Made by a program: the position numbers and the translations under genes. 7,455 nucleotides of DNA, from the NCBI GenBank assembly GCA_036003845.1, contig DASYRX010000072.1:1-7455 (forward strand). The letters are read 5' to 3'. Under the pieces are notes generated by a model. That model was not told where the DNA came from. It ran no database searches and saw nothing but the letters and a program-made list of their open reading frames with translations. Of the stretch, positions 1-6,469 are shown piece by piece. The DNA is from DASYRX01 sp036003845. GTDB taxonomy: Bacteria > Gemmatimonadota > Gemmatimonadetes > Gemmatimonadales > Gemmatimonadaceae. How positions within the stretch are numbered: position 1 is the stretch's first letter; every line of letters begins with the position of its first letter.

Positions 1-1
1 G

Positions 2-589
2 GAGCGCCGCACGCGCCAGCGCGAGAAGATCCGGCAGATTCGCGACGCTGTTCCAGGCGTAGCGATTCGCACCACGGTTATCGTCGGGTTCCCGGGAGAG
101 ACGGAGTCCGACTTTCAGGAGCTGTGTGATTTCCTAGAGGAGAACCGGCTCGAGCGTGTCGGCGTGTTCACGTTCTCGCGGCAGGAAGGCACCCGCGCGT
201 ACGAGCTCGCCGACGATGTCCCTGATGACGTCAAACGCGAGCGGCAAGAGCGCGTGATGGAATTGCAGCGTTTGATCACCGCTGATCGCTACGAGGCGCT
301 CGTCGGCCAGATGCACCGCGCGATCGTCGATCGTGCCGGGACGCCTGACGAGCGCGCACAGGCGCGGCTGGAGATTCAGGCGGACGACATAGACGGCGTG
401 ACCTGGCTCGATGGCGCCGAGGAGTTGACTCCGGGGACGATCGTGCAGGTTCGCGCCGATTCGGTCGTTGATGACTACGATTTCACTGCGACCGTGCAGG
501 CTGTTGTGACGCGCTCGGTTAGCGAGACTCCGCGCCTACATCGGCGTTCGCTGCCGCTGGCGACGACTGTCGGCAGTTTCGGCCGATGA
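2..589 (+). CDS. rimO: Ribosomal protein S12 methylthiotransferase RimO, C-terminal part (5' end outside the window)
   Basis: The open frame enters at base 2 and gives the last 195 residues; full RimO is about 440. RimO is a radical-SAM, two-[4Fe-4S]-cluster enzyme that adds a methylthio group to an aspartate of ribosomal protein S12 in the cytoplasm. Visible family signatures are RTTVIVGFPGETESDF (window residues about 24-39), VGVFTFSRQEGT (about 53-64), VPDDVKRERQERVMELQ, and a C-terminal TRAM RNA-binding domain (about 120-170, including ADDIDGVTWLDG and PGTIVQVRADSVVDDYDF). This order and the IDGV motif favour RimO over its tRNA-modifying relative MiaB. The radical-SAM CxxxCxxC motif and the N-terminal cluster domain lie upstream and cannot be checked. 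About 25 residues follow the TRAM domain, ending SFGR. The TGA stop overlaps the next gene's ATG (ATGA). Confidence 0.9.
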   Translation, partial: ERRTRQREKIRQIRDAVPGVAIRTTVIVGFPGETESDFQELCDFLEENRLERVGVFTFSRQEGTRAYELADDVPDDVKRERQERVMELQRLITADRYEALVGQMHRAIVDRAGTPDERAQARLEIQADDIDGVTWLDGAEELTPGTIVQVRADSVVDDYDFTATVQAVVTRSVSETPRLHRRSLPLATTVGSFGR

Positions 590-1827
590 GGCCTAACGGG
601 AACGGCAGGTCAAAGGTCAGAGGTCAAAGGTCACCGCGAGCCATCTGCATCGGACTTGCGCTGCTCGCGGCGCATGCTCCCCCAGTAGAGGCGCAAGTCG
701 CGCCGCCGGACAGCGCCGCGCTCGGCGTCTGGCTCATGACGATGGGGCCGGGCGACGCCGTCTGGGAACGCTTCGGTCACAATGCCATCCGCATCCGCGA
801 CGAGCGCACGGGCGACGACCGCGTCTACAACTGGGGGATGTTCTCACTCGATCAGTCTGGATTCATCCTCCGCTTTCTGCGCGGCCGGATGCGGTACTGG
901 ATGGCGAGCGAGGACGCCGCAGCAACTGCGGAAGCGTATCGGCAGCACAATCGCTCCGTGACAATTCAGCAGCTCAATCTCACGGGGGCGCAGAAATTGG
1001 CGCTGTACGCCTTCGTGCAGCGCAACGAGCTCCCTGAAAACCGCTACTACGACTACGACTACTTCCGTGACAACTGCTCGACGCGCGTGCGTGACGCACT
1101 CGATGCCGCGTTAGGCGGCATTCTGGCCGCGCAATTCCGAAACAAGGTCACGGACATGTCGTACCGCGACCATGCCCGCCGCCTGATGCAGCCGGACATC
1201 TGGACGTACACAGGCATCGACATCGGGCTCGGCCGGCCCACGGACCGAAAGATCACGGCTTGGGAAGAGATGTTTGTTCCCATGTCCGTGCAGCGCTTGA
1301 TGCGCGAAGTGCAGATCAAGAACGCGATGGGCGCTGACGTGCCGCTCGTCGTCAACGAGCGAGTCGTGGTGGAGGCGAATCGGCCAGCGATTCCTGACCG
1401 CCCTGCCGAATGGACAATCTGGTATCTCTTGGCCGGCGTGCTGATCGCAGCCGGCATCCTCGCTTGCGTCCTAACGAGAGCCGAGCCTGTCGCCTATGCC
1501 ATGGCGTACATCTGGTGCATCGTGGCGGGGTTACTGGGTACGCTGCTGCTTCTTCTCTGGGTTGCGACGCAGCACGTGGCTGCGCATCAGAACGCGAATC
1601 TGCTTTCGCTAAACCCGCTGTGGCTCGTGCTTGGCGGCATGGCCGTGGCACGATCGAGAAAGGCGCGCGCATTTTCCTTGGTCCTCACCGGGATCGCGTT
1701 TGTCGGGCTGCTCCTCTGGCTGCTGCCTAACCAGCAGGATACGAGGCGCGTGCTCGCTCTCGTGTTGCCAATTCACGCAGCGGTGATGCTGACAATCGCG
1801 CGACGAGTTCGACTCGTTCCACGATGA
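586..1827 (+). CDS. DUF4105 (Lnb N-terminal periplasmic domain) protein with signal peptide and C-terminal membrane segments
   Basis: The protein has 413 residues. Residues 1-36 look like a signal peptide: a long basic n-region, then AICIGLALLAAHA, with likely cleavage after VEA. Residues about 43-215 match the DUF4105 family, with FGHNAIRI (63-70), YNWGMF (81-86) and RDNCSTR (161-167, Cys164). After a short linker come about five hydrophobic spans (about 276-296, 300-327, 343-355, 362-380, 388-405), so the domain should face the periplasm and be anchored by the tail. The biochemical function of DUF4105 is unknown to me. The invariant-looking His65 and Cys164 would suit a papain/NlpC-like thiol site, but that is inference. 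ATG 586 overlaps the rimO stop by 4 bases and is the only start that keeps the signal peptide; the next in-frame ATG is at about residue 51. No Shine-Dalgarno is visible, so translation is probably coupled. The stop overlaps hyuA by 4 bases. The start of the gene contains a heptamer tandem repeat. Confidence 0.85.
   Translation: MRPNGNGRSKVRGQRSPRAICIGLALLAAHAPPVEAQVAPPDSAALGVWLMTMGPGDAVWERFGHNAIRIRDERTGDDRVYNWGMFSLDQSGFILRFLRGRMRYWMASEDAAATAEAYRQHNRSVTIQQLNLTGAQKLALYAFVQRNELPENRYYDYDYFRDNCSTRVRDALDAALGGILAAQFRNKVTDMSYRDHARRLMQPDIWTYTGIDIGLGRPTDRKITAWEEMFVPMSVQRLMREVQIKNAMGADVPLVVNERVVVEANRPAIPDRPAEWTIWYLLAGVLIAAGILACVLTRAEPVAYAMAYIWCIVAGLLGTLLLLLWVATQHVAAHQNANLLSLNPLWLVLGGMAVARSRKARAFSLVLTGIAFVGLLLWLLPNQQDTRRVLALVLPIHAAVMLTIARRVRLVPR
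608..635 (+). repeat. Four tandem 7-bp units (GGTCAAA type) in the signal-peptide coding region
   Basis: Units are GGTCAAA (608-614), GGTCAGA (615-621), GGTCAAA (622-628) and GGTCACC (629-635). The 13-mer AGGTCAAAGGTCA occurs twice, 14 bases apart. They encode the basic n-region SKVRGQRSP of the DUF4105 protein's signal peptide. Each 7-base unit shifts the reading phase by one, so gain or loss of a single unit would frameshift the gene, while three units would keep frame. Confidence 0.7.
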
Positions 1828-3776
1828 CCTGGTCAGTCGGCGTCGACGTCGGCGGCACGTTCACAGATCTCGTCGCTGTGGCAGATGACGGGAAAGTCGT
1901 TTCGGGAAAAGTGCTCAGCACGCCCGACGATCAGAGCCTCGCGGTTTCGAAAGCGCTGCAGGAGAGCGCGCTCCCTCCGTCTGACATCGTGCGCGTCGTA
2001 CACGGGACGACGCTGGTTACGAACCTACTCCTCGAACGGCGCGGCACGCGCACGCTGCTCTGCGCGACGCGCGGCGCGACGGACCTGCTGGAGCTGCGGC
2101 GCCAGGATCGTGCGGCGCTCTACGACCTCGCCGCGCATCACCCACCGCCGCTCGTGGATGCGAGCGATGTGATTGCCGTCGACGAGCGCATCGCTCCCGA
2201 AGGCGTTGTGCGAGCCCTGACGGACGCTGAGGCCGATCGTGTCGCAAGCGAGGTGGCGGCGCGCGGCGCTTCCGCCGTCGCGGTCTCGCTGTTGCACTCG
2301 TATGGCAACGCGGCGCACGAGGAGCAGCTCGCTCGCGCTATCGCCGCGCGCGTCCCCGAGTTGGATGTCGTGTGCTCCTCGCATGTACTCCCGGAGATCC
2401 GTGAGTACGAGCGCACCGCAACGGCGGCGTGCGAGGCGTACGCGCGACCTGCGGTCGCGCGCTACCTACAGCGGCTGGCGGATCGTCTGGCCGAGGATGG
2501 CATCTACTCGTTAGGCGTCGTCGCGTCCAACGGCGGCATGCTCGATGCGCGCGCAGCGGCACACTCCGCGGCATCGCTCGCGCTCTCAGGGCCGGCCGGT
2601 GGCGTCGCCGGAGCGGCGCTGGTCGCTCGCCTCGCTGGGTTTGCTACGGGCAGCGCGCTCAGCATCGACATCGGCGGGACGAGCGCGGACGTGGGGCTCA
2701 TCGTCGATGGAGCGCCACTCGTGGAAGCCGGCGGACAAGTCGCCGGTGTGCCGATTGCGCTGCCGCGCGTTCTCGTCGAAACGGTCTCGGCGGGTGGTGG
2801 CTCGTTAGGTTGGATCGACGACGGTGGCGCGTTGCGCGTCGGTCCTCGGAGCGCCGGCGCCGTTCCGGGCCCCGTCGCGTTCGGCCGCGGCGGCACACGA
2901 GCAACTGTCACTGACGCTCACGTCGCCCTCGGTAATATCTCGGCGAATCGCATGAGCGGCGCAGTGCAGCTGGACGCAAACGCGGCGCGCCGCGCCGTGG
3001 CGCAACTGGCGGAACGCCTCGACGCCGACGTCGAGCGCACAGCGGCCGCCATGATCGCCACAGCCGATGCGGCCATGGCGCGCGCACTTCGCCGAGTGAG
3101 CGTCGAGCGCGGCATCGATCCGCGTGGCTGCCCGCTCATCGCATTTGGCGGTGGTGGGCCGCTGCACGCGTGCGGCCTGGCAGAGCAGCTAGGCATGACG
3201 CGCGTTCTCGTTCCACCGCACGCGGGCGTGCTCAGCGCGTTAGGCCTGGCCGTCGCACCGCCGCGCCGAGTGGCGTATGCAAGCGTTATGCATGCGGTCG
3301 ATAAGCTCGACAATGAGTCGCTTCCAGCGCTGGCGATGAGTCTCTCGTCGCGCGCTGCGGCCGGCGAGGACACTGCGATCAGCGAGCGCTGGGCGACCGA
3401 GTACATTTTACGCGCTCGCTACAAGGGCCAGGGACATGAGCTCGAGGTGCCTTTTGAGGCGCATGATTCTAGCGGCGAGCTCGCCAAACGTTTTGCCGCC
3501 GCACACCGAGCGCGCTATGGCTTCACGCTCGACCTGCCAGTCGAGGCCGTGAGCGCACGCTGCGTGCGAACGGGTGAAGCACCCAGTGTGCAACTCGCGA
3601 GGCAGGGCAAATCGACCTGGAGTGACGCTGCGCGCGTCGACGATGGCTCGTTCTGCGAAGCCGTCGTGCGCGGCCGCGCCGTGATTGCGCTCGCCGACGC
3701 GACGCTGCTGGTCGCCGCCGGATGGACGGCGCGAGCGCTTGCTATCGGCGGCTGGCTCCTGGAGCGCGATGCCTAA
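1824..3776 (+). CDS. hyuA: Hydantoinase/oxoprolinase/acetone carboxylase family subunit A (HyuA-like)
   Basis: This 650-residue protein is the ATP-binding, actin-fold subunit of an ATP-dependent cyclic amidase. Family members open N-methylhydantoin, hydantoin or 5-oxoproline rings, or carboxylate acetone-type ketones. Visible parts are the N-terminal phosphate loop DVGGTFTD (8-15), HGTTLVTN (60-67), LPEIREYERTAT (189-200), LSGPAGGVAGA (254-264), the second phosphate motif DIGGTSADVG (282-291), TDAHVALG (363-370), FGGGGPLHACGLAEQLG (441-457), HAGVLSALG (466-474), and the C-terminal domain motif YKGQGHEL (533-540). The length is slightly below the usual 680-700. The family's common PGPACYGRGG reads PGPVAFGRGG here (348-357), so its Cys is replaced. 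ATG 1824 overlaps the previous stop as ATGA and gives the normal family N-terminus; no Shine-Dalgarno is visible. hyuB follows with an 8-base overlap. No third (gamma) subunit is present, which argues mildly against an acetone carboxylase. The substrate cannot be assigned. Confidence 0.92.
   Translation: MTWSVGVDVGGTFTDLVAVADDGKVVSGKVLSTPDDQSLAVSKALQESALPPSDIVRVVHGTTLVTNLLLERRGTRTLLCATRGATDLLELRRQDRAALYDLAAHHPPPLVDASDVIAVDERIAPEGVVRALTDAEADRVASEVAARGASAVAVSLLHSYGNAAHEEQLARAIAARVPELDVVCSSHVLPEIREYERTATAACEAYARPAVARYLQRLADRLAEDGIYSLGVVASNGGMLDARAAAHSAASLALSGPAGGVAGAALVARLAGFATGSALSIDIGGTSADVGLIVDGAPLVEAGGQVAGVPIALPRVLVETVSAGGGSLGWIDDGGALRVGPRSAGAVPGPVAFGRGGTRATVTDAHVALGNISANRMSGAVQLDANAARRAVAQLAERLDADVERTAAAMIATADAAMARALRRVSVERGIDPRGCPLIAFGGGGPLHACGLAEQLGMTRVLVPPHAGVLSALGLAVAPPRRVAYASVMHAVDKLDNESLPALAMSLSSRAAAGEDTAISERWATEYILRARYKGQGHELEVPFEAHDSSGELAKRFAAAHRARYGFTLDLPVEAVSARCVRTGEAPSVQLARQGKSTWSDAARVDDGSFCEAVVRGRAVIALADATLLVAAGWTARALAIGGWLLERDA
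3761..3764 (+). promoter_or_regulatory. Ribosome binding site for hyuB
   Basis: GGAG lies 4 bases before ATG 3769, inside the last codons of hyuA. It supports ATG 3769 over the in-frame upstream ATG at 3685, which would add 28 residues unlike the family's N-terminus and overlap hyuA by about 90 bases. It is the clearest Shine-Dalgarno among the starts in this window. Confidence 0.55.
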
Positions 3777-5322
3777 CGTGAACGCTGCGACGACTTTCGA
3801 TCCGCTGGCGCTCACAGTCATGGCGCACGGCGTCGCCATGATCGCCGAAGAGATGGGGACGATCCTGGAGCGCGGCGCGCTCTCTCCCAATATCCGTGAG
3901 CGGCGCGACGCGTCGTCAGCCCTCTTCGACGCGCACGGACGCATGATCGCGCAGGCCGCACACATCCCCGTGCACCTCGGCGCGATGCCGGAGTCGGTGC
4001 GCGCGGTGCGTGAGCGCAATCCGCGGCCGGGCGATCTCTTCCTGCTGAACGATCCGTATCGCGGCGGTTCGCACCTCCCGGACCTCACGATGGTCGAGGC
4101 GATTGCGGAAGGCGATCAAGTGATCGGGTACGCCGCTGTGCGCGCGCATCACGCCGATGTGGGCGGCATGAGCCCCGGTAGCATGCCGCAAGGCGCGACG
4201 GAGCTGGTGCAGGAAGGGCTCATCATTCCGCCCGTGCGGCTGGCCACCGCCGCTGGTCTCCAAGATGACATCCTTGCGCTAGTTCTCGCCAACGTGCGAA
4301 CGCCTAACGAGCGACTCGGGGATCTGCAGGCCCAGCGCGCGGCGTGTGCCGCCGGCGCGGCGGGCTGGTGCGCGTTGCGAGCACGCATAGGCGCCGACGT
4401 CCTCGCCGGCGCGAGCGACGCGCTGCTCGCCTACACGGAGCGCCGCGCTCGCAGCCGGGTCGCGGAGCTGGGCAACGTTCGCGGCGCCGCCCGTGACGCC
4501 CTGGAGGGCGACGGAGTGAGCGATGCCGATGTCGTCGTCGCCGTGCGCGTCGAGGCGCTGGGTGACAGACTGCGCTTCGATTTCAGCGGCACGTCGCCGA
4601 TGGTACGCGGTAACGTGAACTGCCCGTTCGCAGTCGTTAGGGCCGCAGCTGTATTCGTGCTGCGAACGTTGCTTGACGACGACGTACCCACGAATGACGG
4701 CATCGCGCGCGCTCTCGAGTTGGTCGTTCCGCCCGGCTCGGCGATCAGCGCGGAATGGCCCGCGGCGGTCGCGGCGGGGAACGTGGAGATGTCGACGCGC
4801 ATCACGGACACGCTCTTTGCTGCGCTGGCCGACGCGGGGATCGACGCGCCGGCCCAGGGGCAGGGGACGATGAACAACGTGACCTTCGGCGGCGCGGGCT
4901 GGACCTTCTACGAGACCCTAGGCGGAGGTCAGGGCGCGACGTCGCGTGGCGATGCGCCGTCTGCCGTGCACGTGACGATGAGCAACACGCGCAACACGCC
5001 GATCGAAGCATTGGAGCACGCCTATCCGATTCGCGTCGATCACTACGCCGTGCGGCGAAACTCCGGTGGAGCCGGGAAGCACCGCGGCGGCGACGGCGTC
5101 ATCCGGTCCTATCGCGTTCTCGAGCCATGTACAGCCACGCTCCTCACTGAACGGCGGCGCTACGGGCCGCGCGGGGCTGCCGGAGGCGCGCAGGGGACAC
5201 CGGGCCGTAATTCGCTCAACGGCAAGACGATTCCGGCAAAGTGTCGCGTGGAGCTGGCGCCCGGTGATGTGCTGACTATCGAAACGCCGGGTGGTGGGGG
5301 CTGGGGCACAGCCACTCGTTAG
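3769..5322 (+). CDS. hyuB: Hydantoinase/oxoprolinase/acetone carboxylase family subunit B (HyuB-like)
   Basis: This 517-residue protein is the catalytic partner of HyuA. In 5-oxoprolinase and N-methylhydantoinase the two subunits together hydrolyse a cyclic amide at the cost of ATP in the cytoplasm. Signatures run in order: DPLALTVMAHGVAMIAEEMG (11-30), NDPYRGGSHLPDLT (94-107), RAHHADVGGMSPGSMP (125-140), DFSGTSP (271-277), GNVNCPF (281-287), YETLGGGQGA (381-390), NTRNTPIEALE (406-416), the glycine-rich NSGGAGKHRGGDG (431-443) and the terminal TPGGGGWG (506-513). The HH-D and ND motifs are the likely metal/active-site region known from the family. The length is normal for a stand-alone B subunit, and both ends look intact. 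The start is set by GGAG and an 8-base overlap with hyuA (ATG within the GATGCCTAA end), so translation is probably coupled and subunit output balanced. The stop TAG lies inside a CGTTAGGC octamer. The substrate is unknown. Confidence 0.92.
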   Translation: MPNVNAATTFDPLALTVMAHGVAMIAEEMGTILERGALSPNIRERRDASSALFDAHGRMIAQAAHIPVHLGAMPESVRAVRERNPRPGDLFLLNDPYRGGSHLPDLTMVEAIAEGDQVIGYAAVRAHHADVGGMSPGSMPQGATELVQEGLIIPPVRLATAAGLQDDILALVLANVRTPNERLGDLQAQRAACAAGAAGWCALRARIGADVLAGASDALLAYTERRARSRVAELGNVRGAARDALEGDGVSDADVVVAVRVEALGDRLRFDFSGTSPMVRGNVNCPFAVVRAAAVFVLRTLLDDDVPTNDGIARALELVVPPGSAISAEWPAAVAAGNVEMSTRITDTLFAALADAGIDAPAQGQGTMNNVTFGGAGWTFYETLGGGQGATSRGDAPSAVHVTMSNTRNTPIEALEHAYPIRVDHYAVRRNSGGAGKHRGGDGVIRSYRVLEPCTATLLTERRRYGPRGAAGGAQGTPGRNSLNGKTIPAKCRVELAPGDVLTIETPGGGGWGTATR

Positions 5323-5325
5323 GCA

Positions 5326-5461
5326 AACTAAAGCTGTCAGACACCAGGTCACAGTTAGTAGCTGTCGGCAAGCATTCCAAACAGCAGCTCGGCGCCCAAC
5401 GGTAGTTCTGGGAGATCGCTGACAGCTTTAAACTGTCAGCTGGCGTCTGATAGCTTTAGTT
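5326..5461 (+). repeat. 136-bp imperfect palindromic element between convergent genes (REP/MITE-like, possible two-way terminator)
   Basis: Arms of 22 bp at 5326-5347 and 5440-5461 are reverse complements with two mismatches. Inside lie a perfect 8-bp stem GCTGACAG/CTGTCAGC (5418-5425 and 5433-5440) around the loop CTTTAAA, and a 5-bp pair GCTGT/ACAGC (5361-5365, 5381-5385). The 11-mer AAAGCTGTCAG (5330-5340) is also exactly complementary to 5419-5429, so alternative folds compete. The stretch is less GC-rich than the flanking genes and has no ORF. It starts three bases after the hyuB stop and ends 17 bases before the stop of the opposing gene, a position typical of REP-like repeats and bidirectional transcript ends. 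No classical U-run follows any stem, so intrinsic termination is only inferred. Confidence 0.7.
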
Positions 5462-5478
5462 AGGGGTAGTGCGGTGGG

Positions 5479-6354
5479 TTAGACGAGGATCTCACTCCCC
5501 TCTTGCGCTGCCAGAACGGAGACGTTGCCCCCACGCTCATTCACCATCGTCCGACAGAGCGTGAGCTGAGCCTCCAGCTCATCATCCGATCGGTCCGGCT
5601 CGTGATGGAAGAGCACGAGCGTCTCGACTTCGGCCGCGATGGCGAACTCGATGGCGTCGCGGAAGGACGAATGTCCCCAGCCGCGATGGTCCATGTACTC
5701 CGTGCCCGTATACATCGCGTCGTGAATCAGCACCTTGGCGCCGCGCGCGAAGCTTACCAACTGCTCCGGCGGCGAGGCATCCGAATCGGCCTGATCCCCG
5801 AATACATCCAGCTCATTATCGGGAATGAATACGACCGAGGATGCGGGATCGGAGGTGGACGAGAAACGGAAGCCTAACGCGCCACCAGGGTGGCGCACGC
5901 GCGCCGCCTCCACGCTGTATCCATTGGTCGCATGGCGGTGCGTCGTCAGCTCGCGCACTTCGATGCGTGCGCTCAGGTCGTCGAAGGCCACCGGGAAGAC
6001 GACGGGGCTCATCTGCTGCCTAACGACGACTCCGATGTTCTCCTGCAACACCGGGTTTCCCCACAACGTGAACTTGTTGCCGCGCTGAAACGCCGGAGTG
6101 AAAAACGGCAGCCCCTGGATGTGGTCCCAGTGCGCGTGAGTGAAGAAGATGTCCCCACGGATCGCGTGGCCGTTGGCGCCGGCCACCAGCGAACGTCCCA
6201 GCTCACGAATGCCGGTCCCGGCGTCGAGAATGATGAGCTCGTCGTCGTCTGTGCGAAGCTCCACGCACGTTGTATTGCCGCCGTATTGGACCGTGCGCGG
6301 GCCCGGCGAGGGCACGGAGCCCCGAGTACCCCAGAAGCGCAGACGAAGCGGCAC
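5479..6354 (-). CDS. MBL-fold metallo-hydrolase (PhnP/COG1235-like phosphodiesterase family)
   Basis: The 291-residue protein has the metallo-beta-lactamase fold. The N-terminus MPLRLRFWGTRGSVPSPG and GGNTTCVEL (25-33) are typical of the PhnP-like/cyclic-phosphodiesterase branch. Likely metal ligands are the HAHWDH motif (73-78), His155 in RVRHPGG, Asp179 in IPDNE and His250 or His251 in LFHHEPDRSDDEL; Asp212 (IHDAMYT) and His228 (WGHSS) are also conserved in the subfamily. No signal peptide is visible, so it is cytoplasmic. The substrate is unknown; phosphodiester or cyclic-nucleotide hydrolysis is possible but unproven. The start is GTG at 6354: an in-frame TAG at 6366-6364 excludes a longer protein, and the family N-terminus begins here. 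The Shine-Dalgarno is weak. It lies 115 bp downstream of the crp-family gene on the same strand, so cotranscription is plausible. Its 3' end converges on hyuB. Confidence 0.85.
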   Translation of the reverse strand: MPLRLRFWGTRGSVPSPGPRTVQYGGNTTCVELRTDDDELIILDAGTGIRELGRSLVAGANGHAIRGDIFFTHAHWDHIQGLPFFTPAFQRGNKFTLWGNPVLQENIGVVVRQQMSPVVFPVAFDDLSARIEVRELTTHRHATNGYSVEAARVRHPGGALGFRFSSTSDPASSVVFIPDNELDVFGDQADSDASPPEQLVSFARGAKVLIHDAMYTGTEYMDHRGWGHSSFRDAIEFAIAAEVETLVLFHHEPDRSDDELEAQLTLCRTMVNERGGNVSVLAAQEGSEILV

Positions 6355-6404
6355 GGCTGTACTCTAGGTGACGGTCTTCAAGGTATGGCGCCAGCCCTAA
6401 TCGT

Positions 6405-6425
6405 TGTGCTGCGATATGCAGCACA
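6405..6425 (-). repeat. Short perfect hairpin between the Crp-family gene and the metallo-hydrolase gene
   Basis: TGTGCTGC (6405-6412) and GCAGCACA (6418-6425) are exact reverse complements around the 5-base loop GATAT. It sits 45 bases after the upstream gene's stop and about 50 before the downstream GTG. No U-run follows it on the minus strand, so it could be an attenuator, an mRNA-stabilising or processing stem, or a dyad operator. The TGTG/CACA ends recall a Crp site, but the spacing is 5 bases too long for one. The remaining 6355-6469 gap shows nothing else. Confidence 0.45.
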
Positions 6426-6469
6426 GTGCTCGGGCCAGCTTTGTCACGACCGGCTGCCGTACTCGAGCG

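Noticed and set aside
1043..1062. TACGAC micro-repeat in the DUF4105 gene
   Set aside because: It simply encodes a Tyr-Asp-rich segment next to the conserved RDNCST motif; only two to three units.
2918..3406. Long open frame (162 codons) antisense to hyuA
   Set aside because: It is a mirror frame of a strongly conserved GC-rich gene; its alanine/arginine/serine-rich product has no family features and no upstream signals.
3685..3768. Upstream in-frame extension of hyuB
   Set aside because: It would add 28 residues unlike the family N-terminus and deepen the overlap with hyuA; GGAG at 3761 supports ATG 3769.
3408..4088. 226-codon minus-strand open frame across the hyuA/hyuB junction
   Set aside because: It overlaps two well-supported genes entirely; the composition is that of a shadow frame.
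6405..6425. Second Crp operator between the two minus-strand genes
   Set aside because: The TGTG/CACA ends match, but the dyad is 21 bp, not the 16-bp TGTGA-N6-TCACA geometry.
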